A stretch of 64,000 nt of DNA from Urophycis tenuis (GCA_036785325.1 JAXIVH010000015.1:3711789-3775788); one strand, 5' to 3'. Shown: positions 46,910 to 63,366, counted from the stretch's first letter. Notes: generated by a model not told the origin, from the sequence alone. A program made the numbers and translations.

Positions 46910-48150
46910 GTTCTGATCCTTGTGAAGTCTTTGGGATGAAAACAAAAACCAGGATGGAAATGGCCATGGTTGGTATCTTCGTTCAATGGCTAATGAATGA
47001 ACAGCCTACACAATTGTGTTGCGTGAAAGATTTTCAACCTTGACAAATATTTGACTCCATTGTAGGCTTAAAGGCACATCTCTGATCTTTTGAAGTTTGA
47101 ATATGCCATAAAACTTTTAATTTGTCAATTACCTGTAATCAATTTGGATGGCGCAAAGGCTGGACACATTTCCTCAAGAATCCATTATTTCTGAAATTGG
47201 TTGAAGCATACAATTAGTTCACTAGCCTGTTGAAACTCACCATGGTCCCATGTAAATCATGCAAATCCCTCGAAAGTATGCTGGTCTCACTGACAATACT
47301 GGTCAGTGAGGGGATGACTGGTCATCTGACAGTTACTCATCAACATCAAACGTCAACTCAACCCATCAAACCACATAACTCTATCATGGGCAACTTTGGG
47401 GAAGCAAAACAATATATTTTAGAAAGGTTGATATTGAGTCATCCAACACAATTCAATGTCACTCCGCCTTCACATAATGTGAGTTGTACGCCTACCTTTG
47501 GGGCAGCTTGTATTTTGTTTAATATATGTAGGCTATGATTTCTTTTTTATTTTCTTTTTTTTCTTCTTTTTTTGTTTACAATTGACGAAATTTTGTTCGA
47601 CAGTATAGCCTCTGTCAATATGTGTTTTTTCATGTAGAAAATGAAGCATTCCGTGGTCAGTTTTAGACGTGGCCATATCTTATGGGGAATGTCCTGTTAA
47701 CAGAAATAGGGAATTTGGTTTCTATGAGTAATAGTCGCTGTTAAAAATGCAAACACATTTTCTCCGCTTGGTATTCAAAACATGGGGGCAATCCCTTCCG
47801 CCCTCCAACGCTTTCTAACAACGTCTTCATTGAGAAAAACCTCACTCACTACAGAAGTAATGTGTAATGCAAATACATATTGAGGAAATGAGAGTACCGA
47901 CACAGAAACTCAAGTAGGGCCTAATCAATTACCTCATTATTCGAATGAATGCACTATTGTAAATGCTAACACCTAATAATTAGGATGCATACATTCAGGT
48001 TTCGATCAGACAAACTCTTCGGCAATTTGTTAATAGCGCGTTTTTTTCCGCTTAATATATACAATCAGGTTTCGATGCGATGTAGCCACTAAGTTCCCCT
48101 CTCTGCCCACGAGCGTTGCTTGTTCAGGATACTTCCCACTCTGCCTCTCT
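46910..48150. other. intergenic region between btf3 and il12b
   Basis: AT-rich sequence without paired splice sites or long open frames. Two cggcaatttg/aggtttcgat-like short repeats occur near 48000-48080. No gene or transposon recognised. Confidence 0.4.
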
Positions 48151-48154
48151 CTCG

Positions 48155-48168
48155 CCAATGATATAAAA
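48155..48168 (+). promoter_or_regulatory. CCAAT and TATA elements of the il12b promoter
   Basis: GCCAATG at 48155-48161 is followed at once by TATAAAA at 48162-48168. The presumed start of transcription is about 25-30 bp further, leaving a short 5' UTR before the ATG at 48254. An inducible TATA promoter fits an immune cytokine gene. Confidence 0.5.
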
Positions 48169-48253
48169 GAACATCCACCAACAAATCATTTAAGCAAGAG
48201 CACCTCTTAAGTTGTGCACCTCCTGAGTTACGTTAAGTTAGGGTTAAGTTAAA

Positions 48254-51675
<3,422 letters not shown>

Positions 51676-53389
51676 TCCTAGTGATCCTGTTTGACCCCCC
51701 ACCAGAAGGTTCCCCGATTTAGGATGAGCATGATGTCTGCTCTGAATCTAAAAGTCACTGGTGTTGAAAATAAGTATTCAGTAGAACCGTTGTGGTCGGA
51801 GTTTAGGGTCTGGCATACTAACGACATTTAAATTGGCAAAGATATTTTTCATGGCACAACTGTGAAACATATAATTGTTCACCATTGCCATTGTCATTCA
51901 ATTGTGTATTCATTACTCGTAAGCATTAGATATGTATGTCTCATAAAACGTCCGTACGTACTTTTATTATTTCAGGGGAGATTTATCTCATTATGCCACA
52001 TTTCTTTTCCAGCTCTTTATGTTTCAATCTGTCATATTAAAAATAGCAACCGATGTAACCGCACAAAAACAAGAATGAATGACCAAATAGCTGCACTGCA
52101 TAATGGAGAAGCCTATGGGGTGCCGATTGTAAAAACTTGGTTACAATTTTTTTGCTGATACATTTTCAACATTTAGCGCCTTTTCCTCACATTTAGCGCA
52201 TTTTCCTCACATTTGAGACAGAAATTCATGTTAAACAACACGTTATATGTAATTGTCAACAATATGTTAAAATGTAAAAAATACATGTTACATTTTATAT
52301 CTAAATGTTATATCTAAATATAAATGTTATATCTAAATGTAAATGTTAAATCTACATCTAAATGTTAAATCTAAATCTAAATGTTAAATCTAAATCTAAA
52401 TGTTAAATTTATATCTAAATGTTATATCTAAATCTAAATGTTAAATCTAAATCTAAATGTTAAATCCAAATCTAAATGTTAAATGTATATCTAAATGTTA
52501 TATCTAAATGTGTCGCCAAGTGTAAAACTAAATATTTAGAAAATATTCAAATCCCCCAAAAGTCTCTTCTCTTGATTCAACGGTGATTCGCTGGCTAATT
52601 TTCAACGTCATTTATGGCACGTCGAAATGGTGTTGAATTGAAGTTGTAACCTAACATGTGGGATAGCAATTTTCCTGATAGCAGTCCAATTGTCATTTTT
52701 AAACGAGATCAATTAATACTTAGGCCTATCCTTGTATATCATCTGCAGGTATGGGCATTAAATGTCCCTGCTGCAACTATTTCTGGCAGAAAAACTGGTC
52801 TATATACATAACTGGTCTATATTCCCTCAGGCTATCAGACTGCTTAATACAGCCATACCCACCACACTAGAGCTCAGGAGATAATCATACTATATGATTG
52901 TTGATGCTGCAATTATTTATAAATATCTATTTGCACAGTCTGTGAAATGTCCAGAAAATCATTTCACAACAAGTTGTAGCCCTATAACTAACTATGTATG
53001 TGACAAATAAAAGCACTTGAACTATTATTTTAGCAAGCTTACATATAAACAGCTTTTACGAATGCAATAAAGATCACTGGTTAAGAAAAAGTCTCTTCTC
53101 TTGACACCCCATTACAATGGTGTCATTGGAGAGGAGTAACAACACAGAAGCTGCAATTTAGAGATCCTATAAAACGATGTAACTACCAGTGAAAGATGTG
53201 CTCACAATTCACATAGTCCAAAGTTAGTCATGATTAGCCACAAAGCCCACTCCTCATACCTCATTGAATTTCCACGCCCCTCTTCTTTGGAATAATTTCT
53301 CATGAGTTTGGTATGACAAAGAGAAAATGAAAGAGAAACTAAAGCAATGGGCATCAACTTTTAGCATTAGTCTAGTAGCAGTAACTGCT
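51676..53389. other. il12b 3' flank with AT-rich repeats
   Basis: Holds a 75-bp sequence at 51879-51953 that recurs at 55609-55684, a tandem array of taaatctaaatgt-type 12-13 bp units (about 52270-52515) and a LINE-like 3' tail at about 52820-53010 (ccctcaggctatcagactgc). No gene recognised. Confidence 0.5.
52270..52515. repeat. AT-rich minisatellite
   Basis: About 18 imperfect copies of a 12-13 bp unit, taaatctaaatgt, in tandem. Confidence 0.85.
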
Positions 53390-53563
53390 CTACTCTACAG
53401 TTCTACTTCCACTAGCAGCACTAGGGGCACTAGTTCTACTGGCAGCAGCAAACAAATGATCAATTTTAAAACATTTTGCAGCGTTGGCCTGTAGGGCTTT
53501 TTCCTTTTTCTCACGGCTCTTCTCCGCTCCCCCTTTCCTCTTTTTGGAACTTCTGTCGTCCAT
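53390..53563 (-). mobile_element. hAT/ZMYM-type transposon N-terminal fragment
   Basis: The minus strand encodes MDDRSSKKRKGGAEKSREKK followed by EKALQANAAKCFKIDHLF, the typical basic N-terminus of fish transposon-derived zinc-finger ORFs, and then stops. The rest of the transposase is missing. C/G homopolymers lie just upstream (53658-53690, 53743-53766). Confidence 0.5.
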
Positions 53564-53932
53564 AATGATTATTCTTAAGTGCAAGGCTAAATGATGCGCT
53601 ATCACTATATTTCCCCATAAACCTAGCGGCTGCTTGGACAAATCCACTTGAGGGGTGGAGCGGGGGGGTGGGGGTGGGGTTGGGGGGGGATCGTAACGCG
53701 CACTGAACCTGTCATGAAGAGGCCAAAAATATTGACCTGTCACCCCCCCCCCCCCCCCCCCCCCCCAAGCCAAATGGATGCAACTGAATTTATACGTGAC
53801 GGGCCGCAACATGGGCCACGCTGCTTAAATTAATAACTTAAACATTTTGGCATTTAAAAAAAAAATAATAATAATAATAATCTCAGAGTCCACCGGCCCA
53901 CATGTGGACTGGCCCACCGGGCATTTGCCCGG

Positions 53933-54175
53933 TTGTACAGATTGCCAGTCCGAGCCTGCGGTTTACCAATTCTTAAATGTTCAAACGTTCAGTTTTGGCC
54001 AATTCTTTCAATGCTTGACTGTGATTACACAAAAACGCCATTTATTGTTGGTCTATTTTGTGGAACTGGAAAATCATCGAATGTGTATGAATTCCTGAAA
54101 GACTTTGTCGTTGACCTCACCCAGCTGCTGAGAAATAGAGTGACCTTCACAGGTCTCAGCAATAAGCCCCGCGAG
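53933..54175 (+). mobile_element. transposon-derived ORF fragment
   Basis: The frame reads LPILKCSNVQFWPILSMLD, then PFIVGLFCGTGKSSNVYEFL and KDFVVDLTQLL. This resembles the conserved block (PLFKSS..WPIL..PFVIGLF..G.KP..V.EFL.DFV.EL) of a transposon protein family common in fish and invertebrates. It begins without a start and ends in a TA repeat. Confidence 0.45.
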
Positions 54176-54599
54176 TCAGAATCAGTTGGAACAACCAGTT
54201 TTAGAATTAATAATAATATAATTAAATATATATATATATATAATCAGGGGTATATGCTGCAGTTCTTTGTGCCACAAGAGGCCTAGAAGCTCTACAAGAA
54301 GAAGAAGAAGAAGAAGATTATTACAAATTATTCAGTTAAACCACAAAAAGACGATGTGATGTGGACATCTCAAGCGCCATAGGCTAATAAACAGGGATGC
54401 AAACACATGTATGGTCAAAAAAGAGAGCTAGTCGAAGCACCGCTGCCCCCGCCGGGTCACAGATTCAGAGCCGCTGACCCGACACAGAGAGGCAATCACT
54501 TGAAGAAGCATGAAGTCAAACCTTTGCACGAAAAACAGTCTTTGATATAAAAAACAAATACAACGGCAAATTAAATTGACATTGACGCATGAAAAAAAA

Positions 54600-55252
54600 A
54601 ATGATCGCCTGCAACTCCACCAAGGCCGTGGCCAACTGGTCCACGGGCAGGTACCCCGGGCGGTCCTTTGGTCCTTTGTAGTCCTGCAGACACACAGGCA
54701 TACAGAAAACAATGAGTCAGGTGGATGGAACAGAATGCAGTGTTTTGATCAAGTGAGATGCACTGCAATCGCAGAGCTCAAAGAGGCGGCATGCTTGCCT
54801 CAGCAGCGTGCTGAGGCACTGGCCAGGAGTGGCCAGGGGAGCGAGGTGTGGGCTCGGCGGGGGGAGTGGTCCAACGGGCTGGCTCAGCCGGTTGCCCTGT
54901 ACTGACCGCGGGTTCCATCTGAGGAGCTGGGAACTCGCTAGGCAGGTGAAGGGTGAGGTCCTCCACCTCCTGCTGGCCGTCGACGAGCTCGTCGCTCCTC
55001 CTCAGCTAGTGGGGAACGCCAGGGTCCTAGCTGACATCCTGCAGCACTCTGCCCGTCTGGGAGTACAGGTACTCAATGGCGATGAGTTCCCCGAAGTACA
55101 ACAACACAAATCGCATCACTCAAACCGGTGCAAATATCATTCAGTGTGGACATGTTATGTGTAAGCGTGGTGGCTTGAATGTTCTTACCGGTATACTCCC
55201 TGGGCTTGGTGTAGTCCTGGATCACACTCGTGCCGAGCACGTTCTGGCTGAG
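54600..55252 (-). pseudogene. decayed spliced gene of unknown family
   Basis: Three coding-like segments on the minus strand: 55252-55189 (good acceptor and GT donor; LSQNVLGTSVIQDYTKPREY), about 55091-55031 (ELIAIEYLYSQTGRVLQDVS) and 54683 to about 54605 (good acceptor; DYKGPKDRPGYLPVDQLATA). The first joins the second in frame, but the second has cg where the acceptor ag should be and ct where the donor gt should be, and the third runs into a T-tract without a donor. The composition looks like a real conserved protein, which I do not recognise. It is probably a pseudogene or a lineage-specific loss. Confidence 0.45.
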
Positions 55253-55299
55253 CTGTCAGGGGAGTGCATCAGGGGGCCACTGTAGGTGCAGAGTTTCCC

Positions 55300-56189
55300 C
55301 TTGATTACATACACCTCTGCTGTTTGGGTGTAACAAGAAAACTTGGATGAAGAGCAAAAACCTGGCCATAAGACAGCCATCTAATGTCATCTCAGCAATA
55401 TCAGCTAAACTGATTGCCCTCTGTCCCCTTATTCCGTCTGAATTTGCACGAAAACCACGAGAGTCATAGGTGTGCAAATAACCGACACTTATTTGCATGT
55501 TCTAAACAGCCCTCACAATGGGAAACTCAAACAAGCAGTAGAATAATTGCACCCATTGCACAGCAATTGCACTTATTGTGGGATTCATAATAATAATTAA
55601 TAATACTTTTTCACCATTGCCATTGTCATACAATTATGTATTCATTACTCGTAAGCATTAGATATGTATGTCTCATAGAACGTCTATAAATTGTACTTTA
55701 GTGTAGGGCAGGCCTACTTATTTATTGTAGGCCTAATTATGTGTATGTATTGTACTCTGCATAATATGGATTTAATGTATTTCACTATTATTATGATGTA
55801 ACGTTATTACAGACTTTCTGGTTCATTGATGATTGTGTAGTTGTATGTGTGTGCAAAGTGTAAAATTATGTGTACGTTGTGTGTTTCTTGTAAAAAATAA
55901 AAAAAAAACTTCAATAAAAAAAACTTTGATCCTAAATATGGAATACATACATAAACACATTTGGCTATTAAATAAATCCCGTAATAAATAAATAGGCCTG
56001 AATTAAACCAGGACTGCTAGCAGTCACGAAAGACCGGTTTTGAAAGACCTTTTCCAAACGGTATTGGCTCGTGGTGCGGTCGACGTCTGACCTTTGACTG
56101 ACCTTTAAATAAAAGTATTTTTTGAATAGAATAAAATCTGCCTTATTAATGTATTAAACTACATTGACTCATTCATTCATTAATTAGGC

Positions 56190-56258
<69 letters not shown>

Positions 56259-56500
56259 CCTAATTAATTTATTTTAGGACGTATTGCATAACTATACTTA
56301 TTCATTTCATAGGCATATTTATTAATGCATCTATTTATCTAATAATGACTTAAATATAATGACTGAAAAAATCTAGGGGTCTCGTGGTCTGCGCGGCTGA
56401 GGGCTTTTGTTTTGGAAAGGGAACGGAAGTGTACCAAACAACACTCCGCCCTCCCTTCTGCTAATCGATTAAAGCCAGGCGCAATGACCCCGTCAAAGGT
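55300..56500. other. intergenic, AT-rich, with (AT)n
   Basis: Contains the second copy of the 75-bp repeat (55609-55684), A-rich LINE-like tail sequence at 55880-55930 and a (TA)n tract of about 33 units (56190-56257) flanked by an inverted aattaggcta/tagcctaatt pair. No gene seen. Confidence 0.5.
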
Positions 56501-56559
56501 TGACATGCACCGTGTTGTTTGGACTTTGTAACGCAACGTGCGCCGCAAATGTCGACACC

Positions 56560-58335
56560 ATGGTTAAGTTTGCTCGGACAACTGCGTGGGGCTTTTGGCT
56601 CTGGGTGGTTTTCATGCATTTCCAGTTCATGTCAGGTGAGCGATAACAAACCGCAGCTCAATAGTCAATGTCATGTGTTCACTGTTTTAGCCAACGTAAC
56701 CCTTCTATAACCGTGATCCTGGCTTTGCTATTCGGATATCGGAGGTGTTTTTGCTGCAGCCAGTTCCGCGGCGGTGTCATATGACAAGCTGTCGTGTGGT
56801 GGGGTATAATCTGTTGGATGGATGTGCTGCCTTGGAGTGACGTCTTGTTTTCTATGTAAACGGTGGCGCTGATTAAATCACAGTGGACGATCTAATGCAA
56901 CGTTCATGTACACATCAAATTCACTCATTCAAATGTGTCTTCCGGATTCGAGGTCTGGGGCTGAATGAACTGCTTTACTTCCGGGTTATAAGCCCTGAAG
57001 ATATTGGTTACGTCTTCAGTGCAGCCCCTGCTAAAGACTTTGGGGGTGCATTTGTGAGTATCGAAGCTCTACTTGCAAAATAATCTCCTACCCTAATGCC
57101 CGTTCCTTCTATGCCTAATGTCTGCTCATGCCTCTGTTTGGGTACTATAGACCTCTTCATATAATGACATCTTACTCGTCCCGGCTGATCCTATTGATGG
57201 CTGCGAACCACTGACAAATAAAGATCTAATTCAGGGACAAGTAATCCTGCTGGAAAGGGGGTATGTTTGTCTGCGGTAGCTATATATATTGTGGAACGTT
57301 TTTCAAGCACATGCTGTGGGTGTACATGTACTATTATGTATACCAATTGAGTAAGTGATATCGTATGCATATCGTATGGTGGTTACAGAGGTTGAAATGT
57401 TTTTCTTGTTTTTGACTGTCAATAGTTGTCAGGAATTGTCAGGAATTATCGGCACCTCAATCACATCCAATTCCTGTGGGTCTTGAGTCATAATGGACAA
57501 CTCTTTGATTGGGTTTTTTTTTTTTCTGCGCACTCCAGCGGCTGTTCCTTTGTTCACAAGGCCAAACAAGTGGAGGAGGCAGGAGGCAGAGCTGTACTTA
57601 TTGCAGACAACATAGTGGAGAATGACAGCCTTTACCTGGACATGGTGACTGATGGGAGCACTGCCATGCCCAGCATTCCAGCCTTGTTCCTGTTGGGACG
57701 CGATGGGTAAGACTCAACACACACACACACATGCGCCCACGTCTCCATTATCACTCTCATTTCTATAAACATTTCAAAGCTAATAAAAAGCTATATGGTT
57801 GTCAGGCGATGGCCAATGGGTCTCAAGATTGTTGCTCTCCACACAGACTGTTTGCCTGTTTAACTGTTTAACTTCAAATAGACAACAAACAGAAACCAGA
57901 ACTCTTTAAATGCCCAAATCATGTCCTGTTGTCTACATTTTTTGCATTCATATGCAGATATCTTTTTATAGAGATTACTCTTATATAGACCTTATTCATT
58001 GTTTGCCCTATTTCTATATTATAAATCTTTAGAAACCGTGTAATCTCAATGCATTAATTTTAGTTCTGCATTATTTCCCCATCCAGATAGCATTTAGAGT
58101 GTTTGGTACCTATCCAACTAACCGGTATGGCTGCTAGGTGAATAAGGTCTTCAGATAACTAGCAAGTATAAGCACTCATGTGTTTGCATTTATTTTTTCC
58201 ATTTCTTCTTCAAGGCTTATGATTAGGCGATCACTCCAGAGACATGCACTGCCGTGGGCTGTGATCTCCATCCCTGTGAATGTCTCCTCTTTGGGCTCGT
58301 TCCCTCTAAACCAGCCACCGTGGACACTGTGGTAG
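56560..58335 (+). CDS. pradc1: Protease-associated domain-containing protein 1
   Basis: Five plus-strand coding exons in phase: 56560-56635, 56953-57053, 57151-57260, 57539-57706, 58215-58335 (stop TAG). The product is 191 residues; human PRADC1 has 188. An N-terminal signal peptide (WGFWLWVVFMHF) is followed by a single protease-associated (PA) domain with family hallmarks: SPEDIGYVFSAAPAKDFGG, ILLERGGCSFVHKAKQVEEA, GGRAVLIADN and PALFLLGRDG. The end VNVSSLGSFPLNQPPWTLW matches the human end, with one N-glycosylation site (NVS). The protein is a small secreted glycoprotein; its role is not well defined and it has no protease active site. The ATG has an acceptable context (gacaccATGG). Confidence 0.95.
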
Positions 58336-58539
58336 AGCAGACGCACGCCGACACGCCTTGCAGCCAGCTGGAACAAATTCCTGGAAATATGTCAAACCCT
58401 CTGTTGTTTCTTATAAGTTATGTTAAAATACTCAATATGTGTTATGTGTTAAGTGCATCTACATATTTGATTGTTGATGTGTGGAAGTAAAGTGTACACA
58501 CACTGGAGATGGATCCACTTTAACAACGCAAAATACACT

Positions 58540-59240
58540 CAATACAAATGTGCTACAGTTCAAACTGAGCATCAGCATGGGGAAGAAAGGTGATTACGTG
58601 GAGGTTAAGGGACTTTGAACGCGGCATGGCTGTTGGTACCCAACGGGCTGGTCTGAGTGTCTCCGAAACTGCTGAACTACGGGGATTTTCACGCACAACC
58701 ATCTCTAGGCTTTACAGAGAATGGTCCAAACATGAGGAAACGTGAGCGGCAGTTCTGTGGGTCTGAGGTCAGAGGAGAATGGGCAGACTGGTTCGAGTGG
58801 GTAAACTCAAAAGAACACCTGCTACAACCGAGGCATGCCGAAGAGCGCGTCGAGCCTCGAGAGCGATGGGCTCAAGGCAGCCGAAGGCCACACCTGGTGC
58901 CACACCGGGTGTCACACCTGGTGCCACACCGGGTGCCACACCGGGTGCCACAAGGAACCCAGGCTACAATTCACTCAGGCTCAACAAAACCGGACAATAG
59001 AAGATAAAAGAAAAGAAAATTACAACTAAAAACAAACGTTGTCTGGTCTGATGAGGTTCAATTTCTGCTGCGACATTCGGATGGCAGCAACATGAACTCA
59101 TGGATCCATCCTACCCCCGCCTGCCTGCTGATGATGGCAGCATGACTCCACTTGGCACCACTAAGTATTCCCCAAACAGGTGTAATGGTGTGGGGGATAT
59201 TTTCTTGGCACCCTTTGGGCCCCTTACTACAAAAAAAAAC
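58540..59240 (+). mobile_element. degenerate Tc1-like transposon
   Basis: Broken frames read GDYVEVKGL and DFERGMAVGTQRAGLSVSET, then FSRTTISRLYREWSK, the N-terminal helix-turn-helix of Tc1 transposases. Further on are QNRTIEDK, WSDEVQFLLRHSDG and GVMVWGIFSW, pieces of the DDE domain. Frameshifts and small deletions are many. At 58890-58955 a 13-bp unit (ccacaccgggtgc) is repeated about five times inside the former transposase gene. Confidence 0.85.
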
Positions 59241-59736
59241 AAAGTACACATTGGTTTGCTTGGTTGCGTTGTTATTTTCCCCCATTGCAAACACATTTAA
59301 TAATAATACATTTTATTTAGAGGTGTCTTTCAAAGCACGCAAGGACACCTTACAGACAAGTAAAAAACAAGTAACAGTGGTATACTCTGTCAGTGTGTTA
59401 GTTAAGGCTACGTCAGGGAGTCAACAGTTCGAAAGGCAAAGAAAGTAATTGACTGGGGAAATAATAATAGAAAATGTAATTTTACAGTAAAACAATTACT
59501 ATTTATTAATTTGAATAACTTGGGTCACAATATAATACTTAATACATTTCTGAATATAAACTTTTTTCCCGATGCATTGCATATGTGTGCTAATTTCAGT
59601 ATCTTCTCCACTGTGCGCCAAGAAAGGTGGTGCCCCAAATTATGGCATGAAAGCAGAGTGAAGTGTATAAGATAAGGCTTTAACATTATGAAAGATTATC
59701 ATAGTAAGAATAGTGATTCTTGTGTGAATTTATGCA

Positions 59737-60100
59737 CCCCCCCCCCCCCCCCAAACATACAAGTGACATCTCTGGCCTTGTATTTAGGGCTTGGTTTATA
59801 AGGAGACAAAGGCAACACGTTCTACTGTAAAACATTTTGACCTCAATGCCCGCTGTAACAAAAACCATACGACATCAAGTCACTGAGTTTCATCAGTGCC
59901 ACAAAAAGGTATTCACCTCTGCACACATGGGTGTTTTTAAGAATGTTAATAAAGCATTTACATTTTCTGAATGACACAAACCGTGTGTGTGTATATGTGT
60001 GTGGCAAACAAAAAGGTAGGCTCCTTGTAGTCTATTTATAATCCCCCCATAAATTGTCGCCTTAGCCAAAGTTGGCATATTGACTTGACTGTGGAAAAAA
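59737..60100. repeat. direct repeat, left copy
   Basis: Shares about 350 bp with 63140-63510 (tgacctcaatgcccgctgta, then catcaagtcactgagtttca and ttcacctctgcacacatggg). The two copies differ by scattered substitutions, small indels and length of the internal C and TG tracts. Confidence 0.85.
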
Positions 60101-60429
60101 AGGATTCCCATCAGAAGGGGGCACTGGCACGGGAGACAACAGAATCTGAATTACATCAACCGAGGTAGATTAGTTAGATTAAACCAAAAGATCATTTTTT
60201 AAATATTAAATTGTCGACAAGAGAAAAGGCACAGTTCAACAGAGAGCAATACACTTGATACAGCTTTCTCAGAAGTGCGCCCCAAATATTGTTGGCCGGC
60301 GCCTTTAAATCCTCTAAATCATGAAATTCTGCTTATGACACAATGTCTGTGTGGAACCCTGAATGTATGTAATCAATTATGGACTTAGCTTTGAATCCAA
60401 AATATAGGCCAGGCCTTTAAAGTAGGCTT

Positions 60430-61022
60430 ATGGTTTGGGGGCAGCTAAACCCAGTGCTGTATCTGTTCACCTTTGCAGGCCCTGCAAGTCAGGTTATAGG
60501 CTATGAATCTGAACAAATTAAGGTATTGCCCATCTCGGGTGGAGCGGGGGGGTGGCTTTCAGGGCTGAAGCCCCGAATCTCACTTCAAAAGCCCCGGATC
60601 TTTTTTAAGCTTTTGAAGTTATGACAACCAAATAGTTATTGTTTCTTTCCATTAAATAGTATTGTCTTGAGCAGGCCCTGCAACTGAAAATGTAGGCTAT
60701 GAATTAGAAGGGATTTAGGATTTGCCAGTGTCCAGCAGGTCACCCTAAAAGGGACTAGAATGCAGGAAATCGCATCTTAGAAATTAAACATTTTCTGGGG
60801 GAGAAACCCCAGACCCCCCTCTGGACTAAGCCCCGGATGTACACAAAGTCTGGCTCCACCCCTGGCCCATCTCCAGCTGGCCATCCCTAAGATGAACCAG
60901 AATACAGGAAATCACATCTACTAAATTCACATTTTCTGGTGACTCCACGGTGGTGGGAGGGGGGCCCCAAAAGGTTTGAATCAAATTATGTTTAGGGCCC
61001 CCAAAAGGCTAGGGCCGGCCCT
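60430..61022. mobile_element. hAT-type transposon remnant
   Basis: The right end, ctagggccggccctg, is a typical hAT terminal inverted repeat in reverse. The inside holds two related segments with agccccgga and gcaggccctgcaa motifs (about 60475-60600 and 60670-60830), suggesting an internal duplication. No transposase frame remains. Confidence 0.5.
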
Positions 61023-61079
61023 GTCCATGGGGTCGGAGGAATGGCTTTGAAGACCAAGAGGTATCTGCTCAGAGTGAGG

Positions 61080-62590
61080 GACACCCACAGGGACAGAAAA
61101 AGCTCACAAGCTTGTCTGCTATGGCTTGGATGAAATTGCCAGAGTACACAGAGCAATCAGACCTGAAGTTCTTCTCAGAAACCAAACTGGAAGAACTATG
61201 GACTATATATAGTATAGACCAGAGTGCATTGAACTGCTTATCAGTCACCGTGAAGGGAGACTTGCTCCGCAGAGAGTGAAGGTGATTGGAGACCTTGTCC
61301 TATGGGAGGGCCCATTAGGAAAGACCGTCGGTGGAGCACATCCAGATCTCTGTGAGGAAGCGGATATAGCTGCACACACATCTGAAACACACTTTGCCCG
61401 ATCCATAAGAGCCACTGCAGTGAAATATCCAGAGCTCACTGTATCAAAATAATTTCAAGCCTAAACCAGAAGCACTGTTGCCTACAGAGAATTTCTTGAC
61501 TGATGGAAATGGGACAGTATTGGGGCAGCTTGCGAAACCAAGTTTGGAGGATGCAGATGCCGGAACTGTCAACCAGGGGGCAAGGAAATGACACTTAATG
61601 AAGAAAAGGAGGTGAAAATTACAAGTAAAGTTCTCAGCAGACGCCCACAGCAGTGAACCACACTGGGACACAAAATACCCTTGGATTGAGGATCCAGTTT
61701 CTCTACCCAATAATAGGAGTGGAGTGGAGGCCACTTTTCTGAGGACAGAGAAGCATCTCAGGGGAGAACCAGAGTGGAGAGTGGCATATGGAGCTAAAGT
61801 CCATGAGATGTTGGAAAGAGGAGCAGCGAAGAAGCTCACCAAAGAGACCATTGGGGACTGGAAGGGGGCAGTATGGTACGTCAGCCACTTGGTGGTGCCA
61901 AACCCGCATTCTGTCACAACACCTCTGCGTCTGTTCTGGAACAGTAGCCAGTTCAGGAACTCAGCATGAACGATCTTCTGTTGAAAGGGCCTGATGTCCT
62001 CAACCCGGTCCGAGCAGTGCTTCTCAGGTTCAGAAGAGGTTTGTATGCTGCGCTCAGGGACATCAAGAAGATGTATAATTATGTGTGGTTGGAAGATCTG
62101 GAAATGCATCTCCACAGGTTTCTCTGGAGAGATCGAAGAGTACGCCATCACCAGAGTCAAAATTGGCGATCGGCCAGCAGGGCCATTGCAGAATGAGAGA
62201 ACAAAGCCCTGGGAGTCGGCTACCTTATGGAAAGTAACAAACTTTACCCAATGACCTCAATCAACTTCTCAAAGAGGAGGAAGAAAATGAGAGTGGGTCA
62301 AAATCTCCTTGGAGAGGAGATGAGAGGGAAAACTCCTAACCCGCTGACTAGAAGACAATTGCTAAGCCAAGTGGCTAGTCTGTATGACCAAATAGGTCTT
62401 GCCAGAGTACACAGAGGGTACACAGAGTACACAGAGTACACAGAGGGTCTAAACAAAAGGGTGCCATCCTAGTCACAAAGGCAATTCAAGAGGCTGGAAT
62501 CAGCGCAACCCGAGATACTTGGGACAAGCCATTGTCTGAGATGTTGAGGGAAGAAGCTGTTCAGGTGTTTCAAGAGTGCAATTTATCAAC
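61080..62590 (+). mobile_element. BEL/Pao LTR retrotransposon pol fragment
   Basis: Plus-strand frames hold pieces of a BEL/Pao polyprotein: NDLLLKGPDVLNPVRAVLLR and FRRGLYAALRDIKKMY (reverse transcriptase), EYAITRVKIGDRPAG, and TRRQLLSQVASLYDQIGL with WDKPLSEMLREEAVQVFQ further on. Frameshifts and stops break it throughout, and a short acagagtac triplication sits at about 62405-62445. Integrase, gag and clear LTRs are not seen. Confidence 0.75.
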
Positions 62591-63139
62591 CTAAATTGGA
62601 ATTAAACTGAAACCTCTATTAAGGAAAATTAAAGGAAGATTTGAGTTGTCCCTTTGCATTCTTGCACATTTCTTGCACATTCCGCACATTTGCACACCTA
62701 TTTTTGCACTACTGATAGCTACCAAGGATGTTTATGTCAGGTTCTCACTTTTTCACCGACCTGACTTAAGAGCTCGTATTTAACTTAACTTATTTTAACC
62801 TAATCTTGTCTAGGTAGATCTATTTATTGTTTATAGTCAGGTTCTTATTGCACTCATCTATCCCCTGTACTGCTGGTCACTGTGAATTAGGGGGATTAAT
62901 AAAGGAATATCTTATCTTATTTTATCTTATTCTCCAGACCAGGCTCTTTTCAAGTTTGAGCAAGAACTGAGTGAAACCTATCAGAAGTTGAGAGGGTGCA
63001 AAAGATTATGCAAAGTGTGTATACGATTATGTTGTAATATTATTGAAAATGAAAATGATCAACTGATTTCAACAACGACAACACAGAGAATTCATCTATA
63101 ATCATAGAAGATATGAACAGTGTTTATTATCTGAATCTA

Positions 63140-63366
63140 TGCCCCCCCCCCACAAGTGACATGTCTGGCCTTGCTTGGTTTATAAAGACAAAAAGGCAAC
63201 ACGTTGTAAAACATTTTGACCTCCATGCCCGCTGTAACAAAAAACAATCGGACATCAAGTCACTGAGTTTCATCAGTGCCACGAAAAGGTATTCACCTCT
63301 GCACACATGGGTGTTTTTAAGACTATTAATAATTAAAACAATTACGTTTTCTGAATTACTTAACCA

